Part shown: positions 1 to 8,853 of the stretch, piece after piece
Layout: every line of letters begins with the position of its first letter
How positions within the stretch are numbered: position 1 is the first letter of the stretch
Virus record (IMG/VR): IMGVR_UViG_3300048591_001682
Location: 1-53,448 of that record
Source: a virus
Length of the DNA stretch: 53,448 nucleotides
Strand: one strand, 5' to 3'
The notes under the pieces: model-generated
Told to the model about the DNA's origin: nothing
What the model saw: the letters and a program-made list of their open reading frames with translations, nothing else
Databases searched by the model: none
Made by a program: the position numbers and the translations under genes

Positions 1-1988
1 GTCGTGACCTCGCGCAGGAGCCGCACGATCTCGTCCTCGGCGGCCTTCAGATCTCGATCGATTTCCGCCAGAGCGCGCGGCGGCGTGAAAACGTAGAAGT
101 GTCGGTTGAAGTTGATCTCGTACCCGACCTTATCCTTGGTCCGGTCCATCCACGCGTCTGGCACGTGCGGCCTCACCTCGCGTTCGAAGTACGCCTCCAC
201 GTCCTCCGTGAGCGGTACGTTCTCAAAGTCGCGCAGGTCGGCGTCGGCTTCGAAACCCGATCCACGACCACCCGCTGGCACGGCCTCGGCCTTCGCGTCG
301 CGCTGCGTGAACACCGAGCGAAAGAGCTTCTGCTCGGTCGCCTTCCAGCGGCTCCCACGCTTCTTCAGGAGCGCCTCGATCTCGTCCCACGTCGCCGGCC
401 AGTCCAGGCGCGGCTCGCGGCCGAGTGCCTTGTCGATGGCCTGCACGTCGTCGAGCAGGTGCGGGCAGGCGTCGAGGAAGCGCGCCTTGTCGTCCGTCGT
501 CATCTGGTAGCGCAGGCGAAGTGGGCGCTCGATGGTGACCCGCGTGTAGCCGAAGGCCGAGTTGTCGAAGATCTTGGAGCGGGGGCCCTCCTCGAACTTG
601 CCGTAGAGCCGCACGATCTCGTCGATCTGCGCGACAGTCATGTGCCGCCTCTTGTCGCCGAGACTGCGCTTGCTGTCCTCGCTACCACCCGCGGTCCACA
701 CCTCGCGCGCGTCGAGGAGCTGCACCTTACCTTTGCGCCGCCTCTCCTTACGGTTGGTGACGACCCAGACGTAGGTACCGATGCCGGTGTTGTAGAACAT
801 CGACTCGGGAAGCGCGACGATGGCTTCGAGCCAGTCGTTCTCGAGGAGCCACCTGCGAACCTCGCTCTCGCCCGAACCCGCGCCGCCCGTGAACATGGGC
901 GAGCCGGAGAAGACGATCGCGAGCCGCGAGCCCTCCTTGTGTTCCTTCGGCTTCACGTCCTCGCGCTTGCTCCACATGTGCTGCAGGAACAGCAGCGCGC
1001 CGTCGTTCACGCGCGGCAGCCCGGCACCGAAGCGGCCGTCAAAGCCGCGCTTGTCGCTCTCCCTCTGGATCTCCTTCTGCTGCTTCTTCCAGTCGACGCC
1101 GAAGGGCGGGTTGCTCAGGAAGTAGTCGAAGGTCTCGGACGGGAACTGGTCCTCGGTGAAGATGTCGCCGAAGCGGACGTTGTCGCCGCCGCCGTTGTGG
1201 CTCACCTCCTTCATGAGCATGTCGGAGGCCGCCGTGGCGAAGGCCCGCTTGTTGTAGTCCTGCCCGTAGGCGTAGAGCTTCGCCTCGGTGTTGTGCTCGC
1301 GCAGATAGCGTTGCGCCTCGGCCAGCATGCCGCCCGTGCCGCACGCCGGGTCGAGGAGCTTGCGCACCGTGCCTGCCGTGGCGAGCAGCTTGTCGTCGTG
1401 GATGAAGAGCAGGTTGACCATGAGGCGGATCACTTCGCGGGGCGTGAAGTGATCACCGGCCGTCTCGTTCGCGAGCTCGTTGAAGCGGCGGATGAGGTTC
1501 TCGAAGATGAGCCCCATCTGCTGGTTCGGCACGTTCGACGGGTGTAGATCGACGTCGGCGAACTTCGAGACCACGAGGTAGAGGATGTTCGCCTCGTGCA
1601 TCTTCTCGATCTCGGCTTCGAACTCGAAGTACTCGAAGATGCGCTGGACGTTCGTCGAGAAGCCCTTGATGTAGCTGACCAGGTGCTTGTTGATGTTGTC
1701 CGGGTCGCCCTTCAGCTTCTCGAAGTCGAGCGGCGAGTGGTTGTGGAAGCGCTGGTCCGCGACCTTGTTCAGCGTCGTGTCGAGTGCGTCGCCTGCGAGC
1801 TTGCCGCCCTTGTGCTTCTCGTGCGCGGCGATGACCTTGGCCTTCGTCTCGGCGAGGACGCAGTCGAAGCGACGAAGCACCGTCATCGGCAGCATCACGC
1901 GCTCGTACTGCGGCGGGCGGTACGGGCCGCGCAGGAGGTCGGCGATCTGCCAGATGAGGTTCGCGAAGGAGTTGTGATCAGTAGCCAT
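1..1988 (-). CDS. hsdM: Type I restriction-modification methyltransferase subunit HsdM (C-terminus outside window)
   Basis: N6-adenine DNA methyltransferase subunit of a type I R-M complex, which modifies host DNA and forms the core to which HsdS and HsdR bind. About 662 codons are visible and the frame runs off the left edge. The N-terminal helical HsdM domain (about residues 8-130) is followed by the catalytic domain: SAM motif I DPACGTGG at 213-220 and motif IV NPPF at 293-296, typical of gamma-class enzymes. The ATG at 1988 is chosen because the protein starts with the family-typical N-terminus; no clear Shine-Dalgarno is visible. An HTH gene lies just upstream on the same strand. hsdS and hsdR are not in the window, so completeness of the system is unknown. 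Probably host or island DNA rather than phage. Confidence 0.93.
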   Translation of the reverse strand, partial: MATDHNSFANLIWQIADLLRGPYRPPQYERVMLPMTVLRRFDCVLAETKAKVIAAHEKHKGGKLAGDALDTTLNKVADQRFHNHSPLDFEKLKGDPDNINKHLVSYIKGFSTNVQRIFEYFEFEAEIEKMHEANILYLVVSKFADVDLHPSNVPNQQMGLIFENLIRRFNELANETAGDHFTPREVIRLMVNLLFIHDDKLLATAGTVRKLLDPACGTGGMLAEAQRYLREHNTEAKLYAYGQDYNKRAFATAASDMLMKEVSHNGGGDNVRFGDIFTEDQFPSETFDYFLSNPPFGVDWKKQQKEIQRESDKRGFDGRFGAGLPRVNDGALLFLQHMWSKREDVKPKEHKEGSRLAIVFSGSPMFTGGAGSGESEVRRWLLENDWLEAIVALPESMFYNTGIGTYVWVVTNRKERRRKGKVQLLDAREVWTAGGSEDSKRSLGDKRRHMTVAQIDEIVRLYGKFEEGPRSKIFDNSAFGYTRVTIERPLRLRYQMTTDDKARFLDACPHLLDDVQAIDKALGREPRLDWPATWDEIEALLKKRGSRWKATEQKLFRSVFTQRDAKAEAVPAGGRGSGFEADADLRDFENVPLTEDVEAYFEREVRPHVPDAWMDRTKDKVGYEINFNRHFYVFTPPRALAEIDRDLKAAEDEIVRLLREVT

Positions 1989-2032
1989 GTTAGACGTCCG
2001 TAGAGGAGTCGCGCGCGCGAATCGATAGAGCC

Positions 2033-2236
2033 CTAGTCATCATCGCGGGCCTCTCCGGATCGCACCGCGACTTTCTGTTGCTCGATCCACGCGTCAATGT
2101 CGCCACGTTTGAAGCGCCACTGACCGCGCACCTTGAACGCAGGAAGCTCGCCCCTCTGGGCCATCGTGTACACGGTCTTCTCCGCGACTTTCAGCAGCTG
2201 GGCGATCTCGGGTAGTGTGAGAATCTCATCCGGCAT
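2033..2236 (-). CDS. Excisionase-family helix-turn-helix DNA-binding protein
   Basis: A 67-residue protein that is almost entirely one winged HTH of the MerR/excisionase (HTH_17) type: LTLPEIAQLLKVAEKTVY, then the wing around AFKVRGQWRFKRGDID and a conserved W. It probably binds DNA as a regulator of the adjacent hsdM operon or as a recombination directionality factor for a nearby recombinase. The ATG at 2236 is preferred over an ATG 20 codons upstream because it begins at the domain. It lies 44 bp upstream of hsdM on the same strand. A 13-bp palindrome sits about 30 bp upstream of its start and could be its own operator. Confidence 0.75.
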   Translation of the reverse strand: MPDEILTLPEIAQLLKVAEKTVYTMAQRGELPAFKVRGQWRFKRGDIDAWIEQQKVAVRSGEARDDD

Positions 2237-2264
2237 TTGGGCGCGGCTCACCTGGGCAGCGGTT

Positions 2265-2277
2265 GGCAAGCATTGCC
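2265..2277. promoter_or_regulatory. Palindrome upstream of the HTH gene, candidate operator
   Basis: Perfect inverted repeat GGCAA-GCA-TTGCC about 30 bp upstream of the ATG of the excisionase-type HTH gene. The position suits an autoregulatory operator. This rests on symmetry and position only. Confidence 0.35.
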
Positions 2278-2329
2278 AGCCGCCGGCAAAGTACACTAGG
2301 CGTGCCGCATGCTCAAATCTCTTTGGAGA

Positions 2330-2764
2330 CTAGCGCCGGAAACGCGTTCGCTGCTCCACCCAAGCCCCCGCATGCGCCACCGCCCGCAGCGTCCGCTCCG
2401 CCATCGGCTCAGCCCCATCAACCGCTTCGAGCGCCAGCACGGCCTCCTGCACGTCCGGCGCCAACATCAACAGGTCCAACAGCTGCGTCACCCGCGCCCG
2501 CGTCAGCCCGAGCTTCCGCGCCACCGCGGCCCGGTCAGCCACGAGCCCGCCATCGATCGCCCCCTGAAGGTGATGCGCCAGGGCCAGCATCCGAGCCACC
2601 TTCGCCGGCCGACGCACGGGCTCAGGCTTCGCAAGCGGCGGCGTATCGGCGATCGCCACGCTCCGACTCTTGTGCCGAAACAACGGCCCCTCGATGGGTC
2701 GGAAGACGTCACCGCCGACCTCCTCGACCGCCCCCGCGCGATCGCCGCCCCCAAGCTCCGTCAC
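2330..2764 (-). CDS. Small ParB/KorB-like HTH protein downstream of the serine recombinase
   Basis: A GTG start at 2764 overlaps the recombinase stop (GTGA overlap), giving a 144-residue protein. Residues from about 75 on hold an HTH of the ParB/KorB kind, with AVARKLGLTRARVTQLLDLL followed by an LAPDVQEAVLAL segment. The translational coupling says it is made with the recombinase, probably as a DNA-binding accessory or regulator. The longer open frame upstream of the GTG is antisense-like and overlaps the recombinase, so it is not used. Exact function is not recognised. Confidence 0.65.
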   Translation of the reverse strand: MTELGGGDRAGAVEEVGGDVFRPIEGPLFRHKSRSVAIADTPPLAKPEPVRRPAKVARMLALAHHLQGAIDGGLVADRAAVARKLGLTRARVTQLLDLLMLAPDVQEAVLALEAVDGAEPMAERTLRAVAHAGAWVEQRTRFRR

Positions 2765-4770
2765 GCCGCCTCCGTCGTGCTCACCGCGGCGTCGAAGTTC
2801 ACCAGTTCGACCCGGCACACCCCACTCTCCTCGTCGACACTGACCTTGGCGACCAGCGCCCGCAGCAGCCGACCCCGATTCACGGGCGTCATGCCGCCCC
2901 ACACCTTTCCGAAGTTGCGCAGCGCCCCCACGAACCAGTCGCGATGGTGCTCGGCGTCGGCGAGGCTCTCCACGTCGCGTTCGGCAGCACGTTGCCTCCG
3001 CTCGGCATCAGCAAGCTTGGCGGCCTCGATCCGCAGCTTGTCTTCGACGACCTGCCTGGCGCGGCCCTCGAACGCGCTGAGGTCCTCCATGAGCTTGTTG
3101 GTGGTAACCACCGCTTCCGCGATCTGCACGGCCAGCGCAGCGCGCACGTCGGCGAGACGCTTGCGGTCCTTGGCCAAGCGCGCGGTGAGCTTGTCCGCAA
3201 CGCGCTGCGCGAGCGTGCCGTCCGCGGTGGCCTCGGTGATGCGCTGAAACACGAAGTCCTCGATGGCCTTCGCGGGCAAAGGCCTGCCAGAGCACTGGCG
3301 CTTGCCGAACTTGTCCCGCGTCGAGCACCGGTAGAAACGGTAAGACTTGCCGCTCCTCTTGGTCGTCGACGCGGGCGTCATCGCCTCGCCGCACGAGCCG
3401 CAGCCCAACAAGCCCCGCAGCACGTACTCGGGATTCTGGCCGGTGACCCGCAGCTCGCGACCTCCCTCGCCGACCAACTCTTGCGCCTGCCGGTAAGTGA
3501 CGCCGTCGACGAGCGGCGGTTGCTCGCCGCGGAACAGCTCGTCGCCGTACATCATCTGGCCTGCGTAGAGGGGGCTGCGCAGCACGCGCGCGATGCCGTC
3601 CTTGGTCCACAGCGCCCCTCGCTTGTGCGTGCGCTTGGTCGTGCGAGGCAAGAGGCCGCGCTGGTTCAGCTCGCGCGCGACGACGGCCATCTGACGGTGG
3701 GCGAGCAGCAACGCGAAGGCCTCGCGCACGACGTGGGCCTCGGCCTCGTTCACGACGAGCTTCTTGTCCTTGGCCGAATAGCCGAAGGGCACGGGACCTC
3801 CCGTCCACTTCCCCTTGCGGCGCGCATTGGCGATCTTGTCGCGCGTGCGCTCGCTGACCATCTCGCGCTCAAACTCGGCGAACGACATCAACATGGTCAT
3901 CGTCAGCCGGCCCATCGCGTCGGCCGTCGAGAAGTTCTGCGTGATGGAGACGAACGACGCGCCCACTGCGTTGAGCCGCTCGATCACCTTCATGAAGTCG
4001 AGCAGCGAGCGCGAGAGGCGGTCGACCTTGTAGACGACGATGACGTCCACCTTGCCGGCCTCGACATCCGCCATCAGGCGCTTGAACGCGGGGCGGTCGA
4101 TGTTGGCGCCCGTGAAGCCGCCGTCATCGTAGCGGTCATCTACGAGCGTCCAGCCCGGGGTGCGCTCGATGTACGCGAGGCACGACTCGTACTGGGAGTC
4201 GAGCGAGTCTACAAGACCAACCACCAGCTCTTCACCCGCGATGGTGAGGAGGGACTTCAAGCGCTGCATCGCTCGCGACCGCTGCCGCTTGAGGCGTTGG
4301 TAGAGACGCTCGCGGGCCACGTCGTCGTCAGGCTCGAGACGCTCGACGTATGCGCGCAAAAGTTCTCGGCGCAGCACCGTCGCCTCGACCACATCGAGTC
4401 CGCTCGTGGAGAGACCTTCCTGGATGGCGCGGTAGAGGTGCGGTGCGATTGGGACGACGCCTTGGACGAGCAGCGCCTGACTGATCGCTCGCACCTTCGC
4501 GATGTTGCCGGCAGGGTCGAACGCGAATGGATGGCAGACGTAGACGCGCCGTCGCCGAGCTACCTCGCGCCGACGACGACGCACCAGCTCCGCGGCGATG
4601 TAGTGCAGACCGTCGAGCACCTCGGCATACGCCTCGCTTGGGTAGTCGCGACCGTCATCGATGCGCCACGGGCCATACTCCCGTCTCCCTTTTTCGAGAC
4701 GACCGAGCAGCGCATCACAGATCTGGCGCTCGTCTTCCGCTAGTCCGTTGATGCGACCACCAGCGCGCAT
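2761..4770 (-). CDS. Chimeric large serine recombinase with N-terminal fusion and no visible nucleophile motif
   Basis: 669 residues. About 205-330 match the serine recombinase catalytic domain (a DDG-FTGANIDRPAF stretch, VYKVDRLSRSL, FAEFEREM) followed by the recombinase domain (GGPVPFGY, LLPRTT...W) and a zinc ribbon (CGSCGEAM ... FYRCS ... CSG), then a coiled coil. The usual start of this family, Y-x-R-V-S-T about 10 residues before SLDSQ, is replaced by LLTIAGEEL (175-182), so the catalytic Ser and its Arg partner are not seen. Residues about 75-113 (RRVYVCHPFAFDPAGN... PIAPHLY) resemble a DUF4406/deoxyribosyltransferase-like domain normally found as a separate phage protein. It looks like an N-terminal replacement that probably left an inactive recombinase. 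The ATG at 4770 has GGAG just upstream. Confidence 0.75.
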   Translation of the reverse strand: MRAGGRINGLAEDERQICDALLGRLEKGRREYGPWRIDDGRDYPSEAYAEVLDGLHYIAAELVRRRRREVARRRRVYVCHPFAFDPAGNIAKVRAISQALLVQGVVPIAPHLYRAIQEGLSTSGLDVVEATVLRRELLRAYVERLEPDDDVARERLYQRLKRQRSRAMQRLKSLLTIAGEELVVGLVDSLDSQYESCLAYIERTPGWTLVDDRYDDGGFTGANIDRPAFKRLMADVEAGKVDVIVVYKVDRLSRSLLDFMKVIERLNAVGASFVSITQNFSTADAMGRLTMTMLMSFAEFEREMVSERTRDKIANARRKGKWTGGPVPFGYSAKDKKLVVNEAEAHVVREAFALLLAHRQMAVVARELNQRGLLPRTTKRTHKRGALWTKDGIARVLRSPLYAGQMMYGDELFRGEQPPLVDGVTYRQAQELVGEGGRELRVTGQNPEYVLRGLLGCGSCGEAMTPASTTKRSGKSYRFYRCSTRDKFGKRQCSGRPLPAKAIEDFVFQRITEATADGTLAQRVADKLTARLAKDRKRLADVRAALAVQIAEAVVTTNKLMEDLSAFEGRARQVVEDKLRIEAAKLADAERRQRAAERDVESLADAEHHRDWFVGALRNFGKVWGGMTPVNRGRLLRALVAKVSVDEESGVCRVELVNFDAAVSTTEAA

Positions 4771-4938
4771 GCGCTCCAGCAGCCGCCGCGCGACTTCGAG
4801 GCCCTCGCAAGCTGCCGGCCGACGTCGACCACGGCATGCCTACCTGGTAGGCCACGGTGGGGGGGCGGGTCAGATTTTCGCGTCCTGCCTCGCTCGCGGT
4901 GGAGTGCCTGGTCCCGTTTTCGAGTGGGTCAGTTTCGG

Positions 4939-4990
4939 GAAACCGAGCAGCCCCGCGATTCGAAACCGAGCGCCGAACAAGAAACCGAGC
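4939..4990. repeat. Three direct iterons GAAACCGAGC beside the integrase gene
   Basis: Identical 10-mers GAAACCGAGC at 4939-4948, 4962-4971 and 4981-4990, starts 23 and 19 bp apart, in the 273-bp gap between the serine and tyrosine recombinase genes. The spacing of about two helical turns and the position just beyond the integrase stop suit arm-type integrase sites of an attP, or operator repeats. The rest of the gap shows no gene. Confidence 0.5.
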
Positions 4991-5043
4991 AAGCAGGCGC
5001 GTTCGGTTCTGTTCGGCAAGTAGGTCGCGGACGCGATGCACGC

Positions 5044-5661
5044 TCAGCAGATGAGCGCCTGGACGGCGCGGAGCAGCTCGTCGTCGGTGGGGTGCGTGTA
5101 GATGCTGGTCGTCACGACAGACTTGTGGCGCGCAAACTTCTGGGTGAGCCGCAGGTCCTTCGACGCGCGGTACACGGCGCTGCACCCCGTGTGACGGGTC
5201 GAGTGGAAGTTCAAGTGGCGCTCGAACCCGGCTCGCTCCTGCCAGACCCCGAAGGCGTGCCGCAGCTGGCGCGCCGACAGCCTGCGCCCGAGCCGGCTCA
5301 CGAAGACCGGCGTCTCGGGCGTGATGGTCTCGCCGGCGCGCTTGCGCCTTGCGAGCAGCCGCTCGAGCTTGGCGCGCACAGCGTCGGGCAGCAGCACTTC
5401 CTGGAGCGCCGGATCCTTCGCGGAGCGCTTGAACACTCGGAGCACGACGCGGCGCTTGGCGCGGCCCGCGTTGTCGAACACGTCGCCCACGTCGAGCGCG
5501 AGGAGCTCGTGCTCGCGCAGCCCGGTTCCCATTGCGAGGCTAAAGATGCAGTGGTCTCGGAAGCCAGCGACATGCTGCCCCGTGACCTTCAACAGCTGCC
5601 GCTGCTCCTGCTCAGTCAGTGTCTTTACGGGACGCACGATGGTGTCGGCGTAGGCGGTCAT
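5044..5661 (-). CDS. Tyrosine recombinase / phage integrase, catalytic domain only
   Basis: A 205-residue site-specific recombinase. The catalytic set is complete: R49 (GTGLREHE), H153-x-x-R156 (FHSTRHT), H179 (FARHKS) and nucleophile Y188 (SIYTH). It lacks the usual N-terminal SAM-like core-binding and arm-binding domains, so it is about half the length of phage integrases. The ATG at 5661 has GGAGGGG seven bases upstream on the minus strand and is preferred over an ATG six codons earlier. It is divergent from the terminase gene and next to three iterons, so it is the likely integrase of the phage or of the neighbouring island. Confidence 0.85.
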   Translation of the reverse strand: MTAYADTIVRPVKTLTEQEQRQLLKVTGQHVAGFRDHCIFSLAMGTGLREHELLALDVGDVFDNAGRAKRRVVLRVFKRSAKDPALQEVLLPDAVRAKLERLLARRKRAGETITPETPVFVSRLGRRLSARQLRHAFGVWQERAGFERHLNFHSTRHTGCSAVYRASKDLRLTQKFARHKSVVTTSIYTHPTDDELLRAVQALIC

Positions 5662-5738
5662 GGCGGCTCCCCTCCACACCCATACACGCTTCCGCTTGCG
5701 AAGAAGGCAAGGTCATTCGCGACGTCCCCGAGGGCCGC

Positions 5739-7172
5739 GTGACGCTCGGGATCGTCAAGCGCACCGAGGCGGAGTTCCAGCAGTGGCTGATGACGGAGCC
5801 AGGCTTCGTCACGGCGCTGATGGCGTACGACGACGAGCCCGTCGTCCTCGAGGCGTACCAGCGTGAGTTCCTCACCAACCGCTCGCGGTTCCGGTGGGTC
5901 AACAAGAGTCGTCAGGTCGGCTTCTCGTTCCTCTTCGCGCTCGAGGCGCTCGCCCGCTGCCACCTGCGCTCGAAGCACACGGCTGTCTTCGTCAGCTACA
6001 ACATGGATGACGCGAAGGAGAAGGTGCTCACCGCACGCCAGCTCCACGAGGAGCTTCCGCTCGTGTACCAGAAGCGGCTCGTCGTCGACTCGAAGACGGA
6101 GCTCGCGTTCGAGTCGAACGGCGCGACGAAGCGGCTCTCGCGCATCCTCTCGCACCCGTCGAAGGCACCGCGCGGCAAGAAGGGCGACGTCTACCTCGAC
6201 GAGCTCGCACACTACGTGAACGACCGCGAGGTGTACCGAGGCTCGACGGCGCTCATCCTCCGCAGCAACGGGCAACTCACCGGCTGCAGCACGCCGCTCG
6301 GGCGGCGCGGCATCTTCTGGGAGATCGCCAACGAAGAGCTGCGCAAGTATCCGCACCACACGCGGCAGCACGTGCCGTGGTGGCTGTGCCGCTTCTTCAC
6401 CGCCGACGTGAAGGCCGCCTCCGAGGTCGCCCTCGACATGCCGACGGAGGAGCGTGTCGAACGCTTCGGTCGACCGACGCTCATCGAGCAGTTCGACTCG
6501 CTGCCCATCGAGGACTTCCAGCAGGAGTTCGAAGGCAAGTTCGTCGACGAGACGTACAGCTTCTTTCCCTACGAACTGATCCTCCCATGCACCAACGACG
6601 ACCTGGTGCTCTACGACGAGCCCACCAGCGTGCGCACGCCCGAGGGCCGCATCGTCGCAGGTTTCGACGTCGGCCGAACGCGCGACCGCTCGGAGCTGGC
6701 GGTGTTCGAGGAGATCGAGGGTCGCTTCACGGCGCGCATGCTGCGTAGCTTCGAGGGGACACCGTTCGCCGAGCAGGAGGCCGAGCTGCGGAGGCTGCTG
6801 GGCACGCTGCCGGTCGCGCGGCTCTCGATCGACCGGAGCGGCATCGGCATGAACCTCGCCGAGAACCTGTCGCGCGACTTCCCGCAGGTCATCGGCGAGA
6901 ACTTCACCAACGAGTCGAAGGAGCGCTGGGCGACAGACTTCAAGATCGTTCTCCAGCGTCGCGATGTGACGCTGCCACGTGACCGCGAGCTGGTTGGACA
7001 GATCCACGCCATCAAGCGGCGCGTGCTCCCCTCAGGCAAGGTCAGCTTCGACGCCGAGCGCAACTCGCGCGGGCATGCGGACAAGTTCTGGGCGGTGGCG
7101 CTGGCGTGTCAGAAGGAGCGCACGGTGAGCGGCCCGCGCACCGGCGAGATCGGCGTGCGTGTGCTGGGGTGA
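5739..7172 (+). CDS. terL: Phage terminase large subunit (packaging ATPase-nuclease)
   Basis: About 477 residues. It drives ATP-dependent DNA packaging through the portal and cuts the concatemer. With the GTG start at 5739, a Walker A-like NKSRQVGFS lies at 55-63, Walker B VYLDE at 151-155, and the RNase H-fold nuclease begins at [11 protein letters not shown] (D310) with a second acidic site SIDRSG (D365). The frame is open back to 5619, but that part overlaps the divergent integrase; the GTG at 5739 has a GAGGGC upstream. The start is uncertain. No small terminase gene is visible. The RNA island separates it from the portal gene. Confidence 0.88.
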   Translation: MTLGIVKRTEAEFQQWLMTEPGFVTALMAYDDEPVVLEAYQREFLTNRSRFRWVNKSRQVGFSFLFALEALARCHLRSKHTAVFVSYNMDDAKEKVLTARQLHEELPLVYQKRLVVDSKTELAFESNGATKRLSRILSHPSKAPRGKKGDVYLDELAHYVNDREVYRGSTALILRSNGQLTGCSTPLGRRGIFWEIANEELRKYPHHTRQHVPWWLCRFFTADVKAASEVALDMPTEERVERFGRPTLIEQFDSLPIEDFQQEFEGKFVDETYSFFPYELILPCTNDDLVLYDEPTSVRTPEGRIVAGFDVGRTRDRSELAVFEEIEGRFTARMLRSFEGTPFAEQEAELRRLLGTLPVARLSIDRSGIGMNLAENLSRDFPQVIGENFTNESKERWATDFKIVLQRRDVTLPRDRELVGQIHAIKRRVLPSGKVSFDAERNSRGHADKFWAVALACQKERTVSGPRTGEIGVRVLG

Positions 7173-7267
7173 CCGTCGACTCTTGCAGAGAGCGACCGAA
7201 ATCGCGCTCATTGCAGCCCACGCCCATGACGCGACTCGCGCGCTTCAGCAGCGCTTGCCACGCGAAC

Positions 7268-7696
7268 CTACTTTCCACACAGCGCGAGCCCCTCCGCAAT
7301 CAACCGCCCCAACGACACCCGCATGTCCTCGCCGGAAAGCTCAGACAGTCGCTCGTCGCGTGCCCAGATCGGCTCGATACTCGGATAACGGCTGGCTGCC
7401 GTGCCATTCAGCGCGAAAGCCCGGCCATCCGAGGTGCGAAGGATGACGGAGTTGGGCCGTACGCAGAGCAACTCGCCTGCATCGACAGTCAATAGCCATT
7501 CATCGCCGTACTGAGCGCGGTGCACGTGTGAGCGGCTCTCGGAGTGGGATGCCAGGGGAGAAGTGCTTGAAGTCAAACGGGGCTTGGTGGGCGCACCTAT
7601 CAGACCGACGGCGAGATAGATCGCGCCACCGAGGATCGCCCACCTACCCATGCGAGCACTCCAGGAAGCTCCCGCCCACGTTCCTGTCGTGTTCAT
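7268..7696 (-). CDS. DUF2511 (YebY-like) membrane-anchored or secreted protein
   Basis: 142 residues. A hydrophobic segment (RWAILGGAIYLAVGLIGA, about 16-33) looks like a signal anchor. The C-terminal half carries the DUF2511 pattern: W-L-L-T-V, GELLCVRPNSV, G-R-A-FALNGTA, then I-PIW. YebY in enterobacteria is a small periplasmic protein of unclear role. The ATG at 7696 has AAAGGACAG upstream. It is convergent with terL and looks like accessory cargo on the opposite strand. Confidence 0.65.
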   Translation of the reverse strand: MNTTGTWAGASWSARMGRWAILGGAIYLAVGLIGAPTKPRLTSSTSPLASHSESRSHVHRAQYGDEWLLTVDAGELLCVRPNSVILRTSDGRAFALNGTAASRYPSIEPIWARDERLSELSGEDMRVSLGRLIAEGLALCGK

Positions 7697-8298
7697 CGTC
7701 TGTCCTTTCACCGCCGCTCGCGTGAGCACGTTGGTGACGGCAGCACTGTGACGCTTCCCGGTGCGGCGAACGCAAGCGTAAGGTTGAGCGAACCTTGGCA
7801 ATCTTCAGCAACCCTGTGCCGGCCGTGCTCCGGGTCTGCAGAGGCTCGCCTACTCCGGTCGGGTGGTGCTGGCGCGCTTCGCGCGTGCGCCGCCAACGGT
7901 GATGGGCGCAATGCCTATCCGCAGCGAGAACCCGATGTCGAACGACCCGCCCACCCCCTCCCAACGCCCACTGGGTCCGGAGCTCTTGGTGCACCGCGAA
8001 TGGCTGGCAGAGTTTCGTTAGAAACGACTCAGCCCCGGTCTTCACCCCAAGTCGATCAAGTTTATTTGTTTGATTCTCTTGACCCCGAACCTGGAGCAAT
8101 GTACAAAGTTCAAAGCTGGAGGACTTGGCGTCCTTCGCGATCGAGAACGAGTCATGTTGCGGCACAGCGAACATAAGAAAGCGCAGAGGCAAGCGTTGCT
8201 CGGGTGGTGCCCGAGCAATGACGCAAGCCCCGTGCTCTCCGTGCGTGCCCTGCCAGCGGCCACCACTGGCAATTTCGCGCGCCAGGAGGGCCTTCCCT
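7697..8298. other. About 600-bp gap upstream of the RNA island, no convincing gene
   Basis: Several short open frames exist on both strands but none has domain-like composition or a Shine-Dalgarno. Part of it (about 8035-8165) is AT-richer than the surroundings, a plausible place for a promoter of the tRNA array, but no specific promoter could be assigned. Confidence 0.4.
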
Positions 8299-8299
8299 A

Positions 8300-8340
8300 G
8301 GGCGGTTCGATCGTTCATCGAGTGACGAGTTCGACCGCCC
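8300..8340 (+). promoter_or_regulatory. Alternative hairpin overlapping the terminator (attenuator-like)
   Basis: GGGCGGTTCGA at 8300-8310 pairs with TCGACCGCCC at 8331-8340. The 3' arm is also the 5' arm of the terminator that follows, so the two hairpins are mutually exclusive. This resembles a transcription attenuator just ahead of the tRNA array. Confidence 0.4.
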
Positions 8341-8370
8341 CTGGCCACGCCACGGGCGGTTTTTCTTTTG
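8335..8370 (+). terminator. Rho-independent terminator ahead of the tRNA array
   Basis: CCGCCC at 8335-8340 pairs with GGGCGG at 8354-8359, followed directly by TTTTTCTTTTG. Its 5' arm can instead pair with 8300-8305. Confidence 0.6.
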
Positions 8371-8498
8371 TCTTTTCAGGCATTTTGGGGCTCCCAAGGG
8401 AGGCCCGAGTTCAAACGACAGCGAGCAGGATGTGCGGTTACGCAAGGGAGGAGTGATGGGACACCGAATGAAACCGGAGCCGACCATTCCTCACCAGC

Positions 8499-8574
8499 GG
8501 GGTCGTAGCTCAACAGGCAGAGCATCCGGCTTTTAACCGGGCGGTTGTGGGTTCGAGTCCCATAGGCCCCACCA
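8499..8574 (+). tRNA. tRNA-Lys(TTT)
   Basis: Acceptor GGGGTCG with AGGCCCC, D arm TAGCTCAACAGGCAGAGC, anticodon loop CTTTTAA, T loop TTCGAGT, encoded CCA. First tRNA of the array. Confidence 0.9.
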
Positions 8575-8575
8575 C

Positions 8576-8650
8576 GGATCCGTAGCTCAACAGGCAGAGC
8601 ACCCGGCTCTTAACCGAGGTGTTGGGGGTTCAATTCCCTCCGGGTCCACC
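8576..8650 (+). tRNA. tRNA-Lys(CTT)
   Basis: Acceptor GGATCCG/CGGGTCC, anticodon loop CTCTTAA, T loop TTCAATT. Discriminator A followed by CC then G, so the CCA is incomplete. One mismatch in the anticodon stem. Starts one base after the preceding CCA. Confidence 0.87.
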
Positions 8651-8651
8651 G

Positions 8652-8672
8652 CGCTTTCATTTCATGAAAGCG
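8652..8672 (+). other. Short hairpin after tRNA-Lys(CTT)
   Basis: CGCTTTCAT-TTC-ATGAAAGCG, nine perfect base pairs directly after the tRNA. It could be a processing or 3'-end signal. The following 60 bp are AT-rich and hold another hairpin (ATCAAAAC/GTTTTGAT). Confidence 0.4.
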
Positions 8673-8733
8673 AACAATATTGGTGCGTATTCAAACGTAC
8701 TAACGAGCGAAATCAAAACGCATTGTTTTGATA

Positions 8734-8808
8734 TTCGGGAGTCGTCCAGCGGCAGGACGCCTGGCTCTGACCCAGGTAACGGGGGTTCGAATCCCTCCTC
8801 CCGAACCA
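8734..8808 (+). tRNA. tRNA-Gln(CTG)
   Basis: Perfect acceptor TTCGGGA/TCCCGAA, anticodon stem CCTGG/CCAGG with loop CTCTGAC, T loop TTCGAAT, encoded CCA. Confidence 0.92.
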
Positions 8809-8825
8809 ACGTCGCTTGCAGCGAT

Positions 8826-8853
8826 CTTTGACAATCGAGAGAGACTTTTCGTG
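8826..8853 (+). repeat. Left copy of an inverted repeat bracketing most of the tRNA array
   Basis: CTTTGACAATCGAGAGAGA then CTTTTCGTG. The reverse complement recurs at 12811-12836 with a few changes. It contains a TTGACA-like hexamer and could be a promoter or regulator site. Confidence 0.55.

Noticed and set aside
99-1547. 482-codon plus-strand open frame
   Set aside because: It is antisense to hsdM, whose minus-strand frame carries DPACGTGG and NPPF motifs; the plus frame is a high-GC shadow.
2263-4743. 826-codon plus-strand open frame
   Set aside because: Antisense shadow of the serine recombinase and its partner; Arg/Pro/Ala-rich with no domain.
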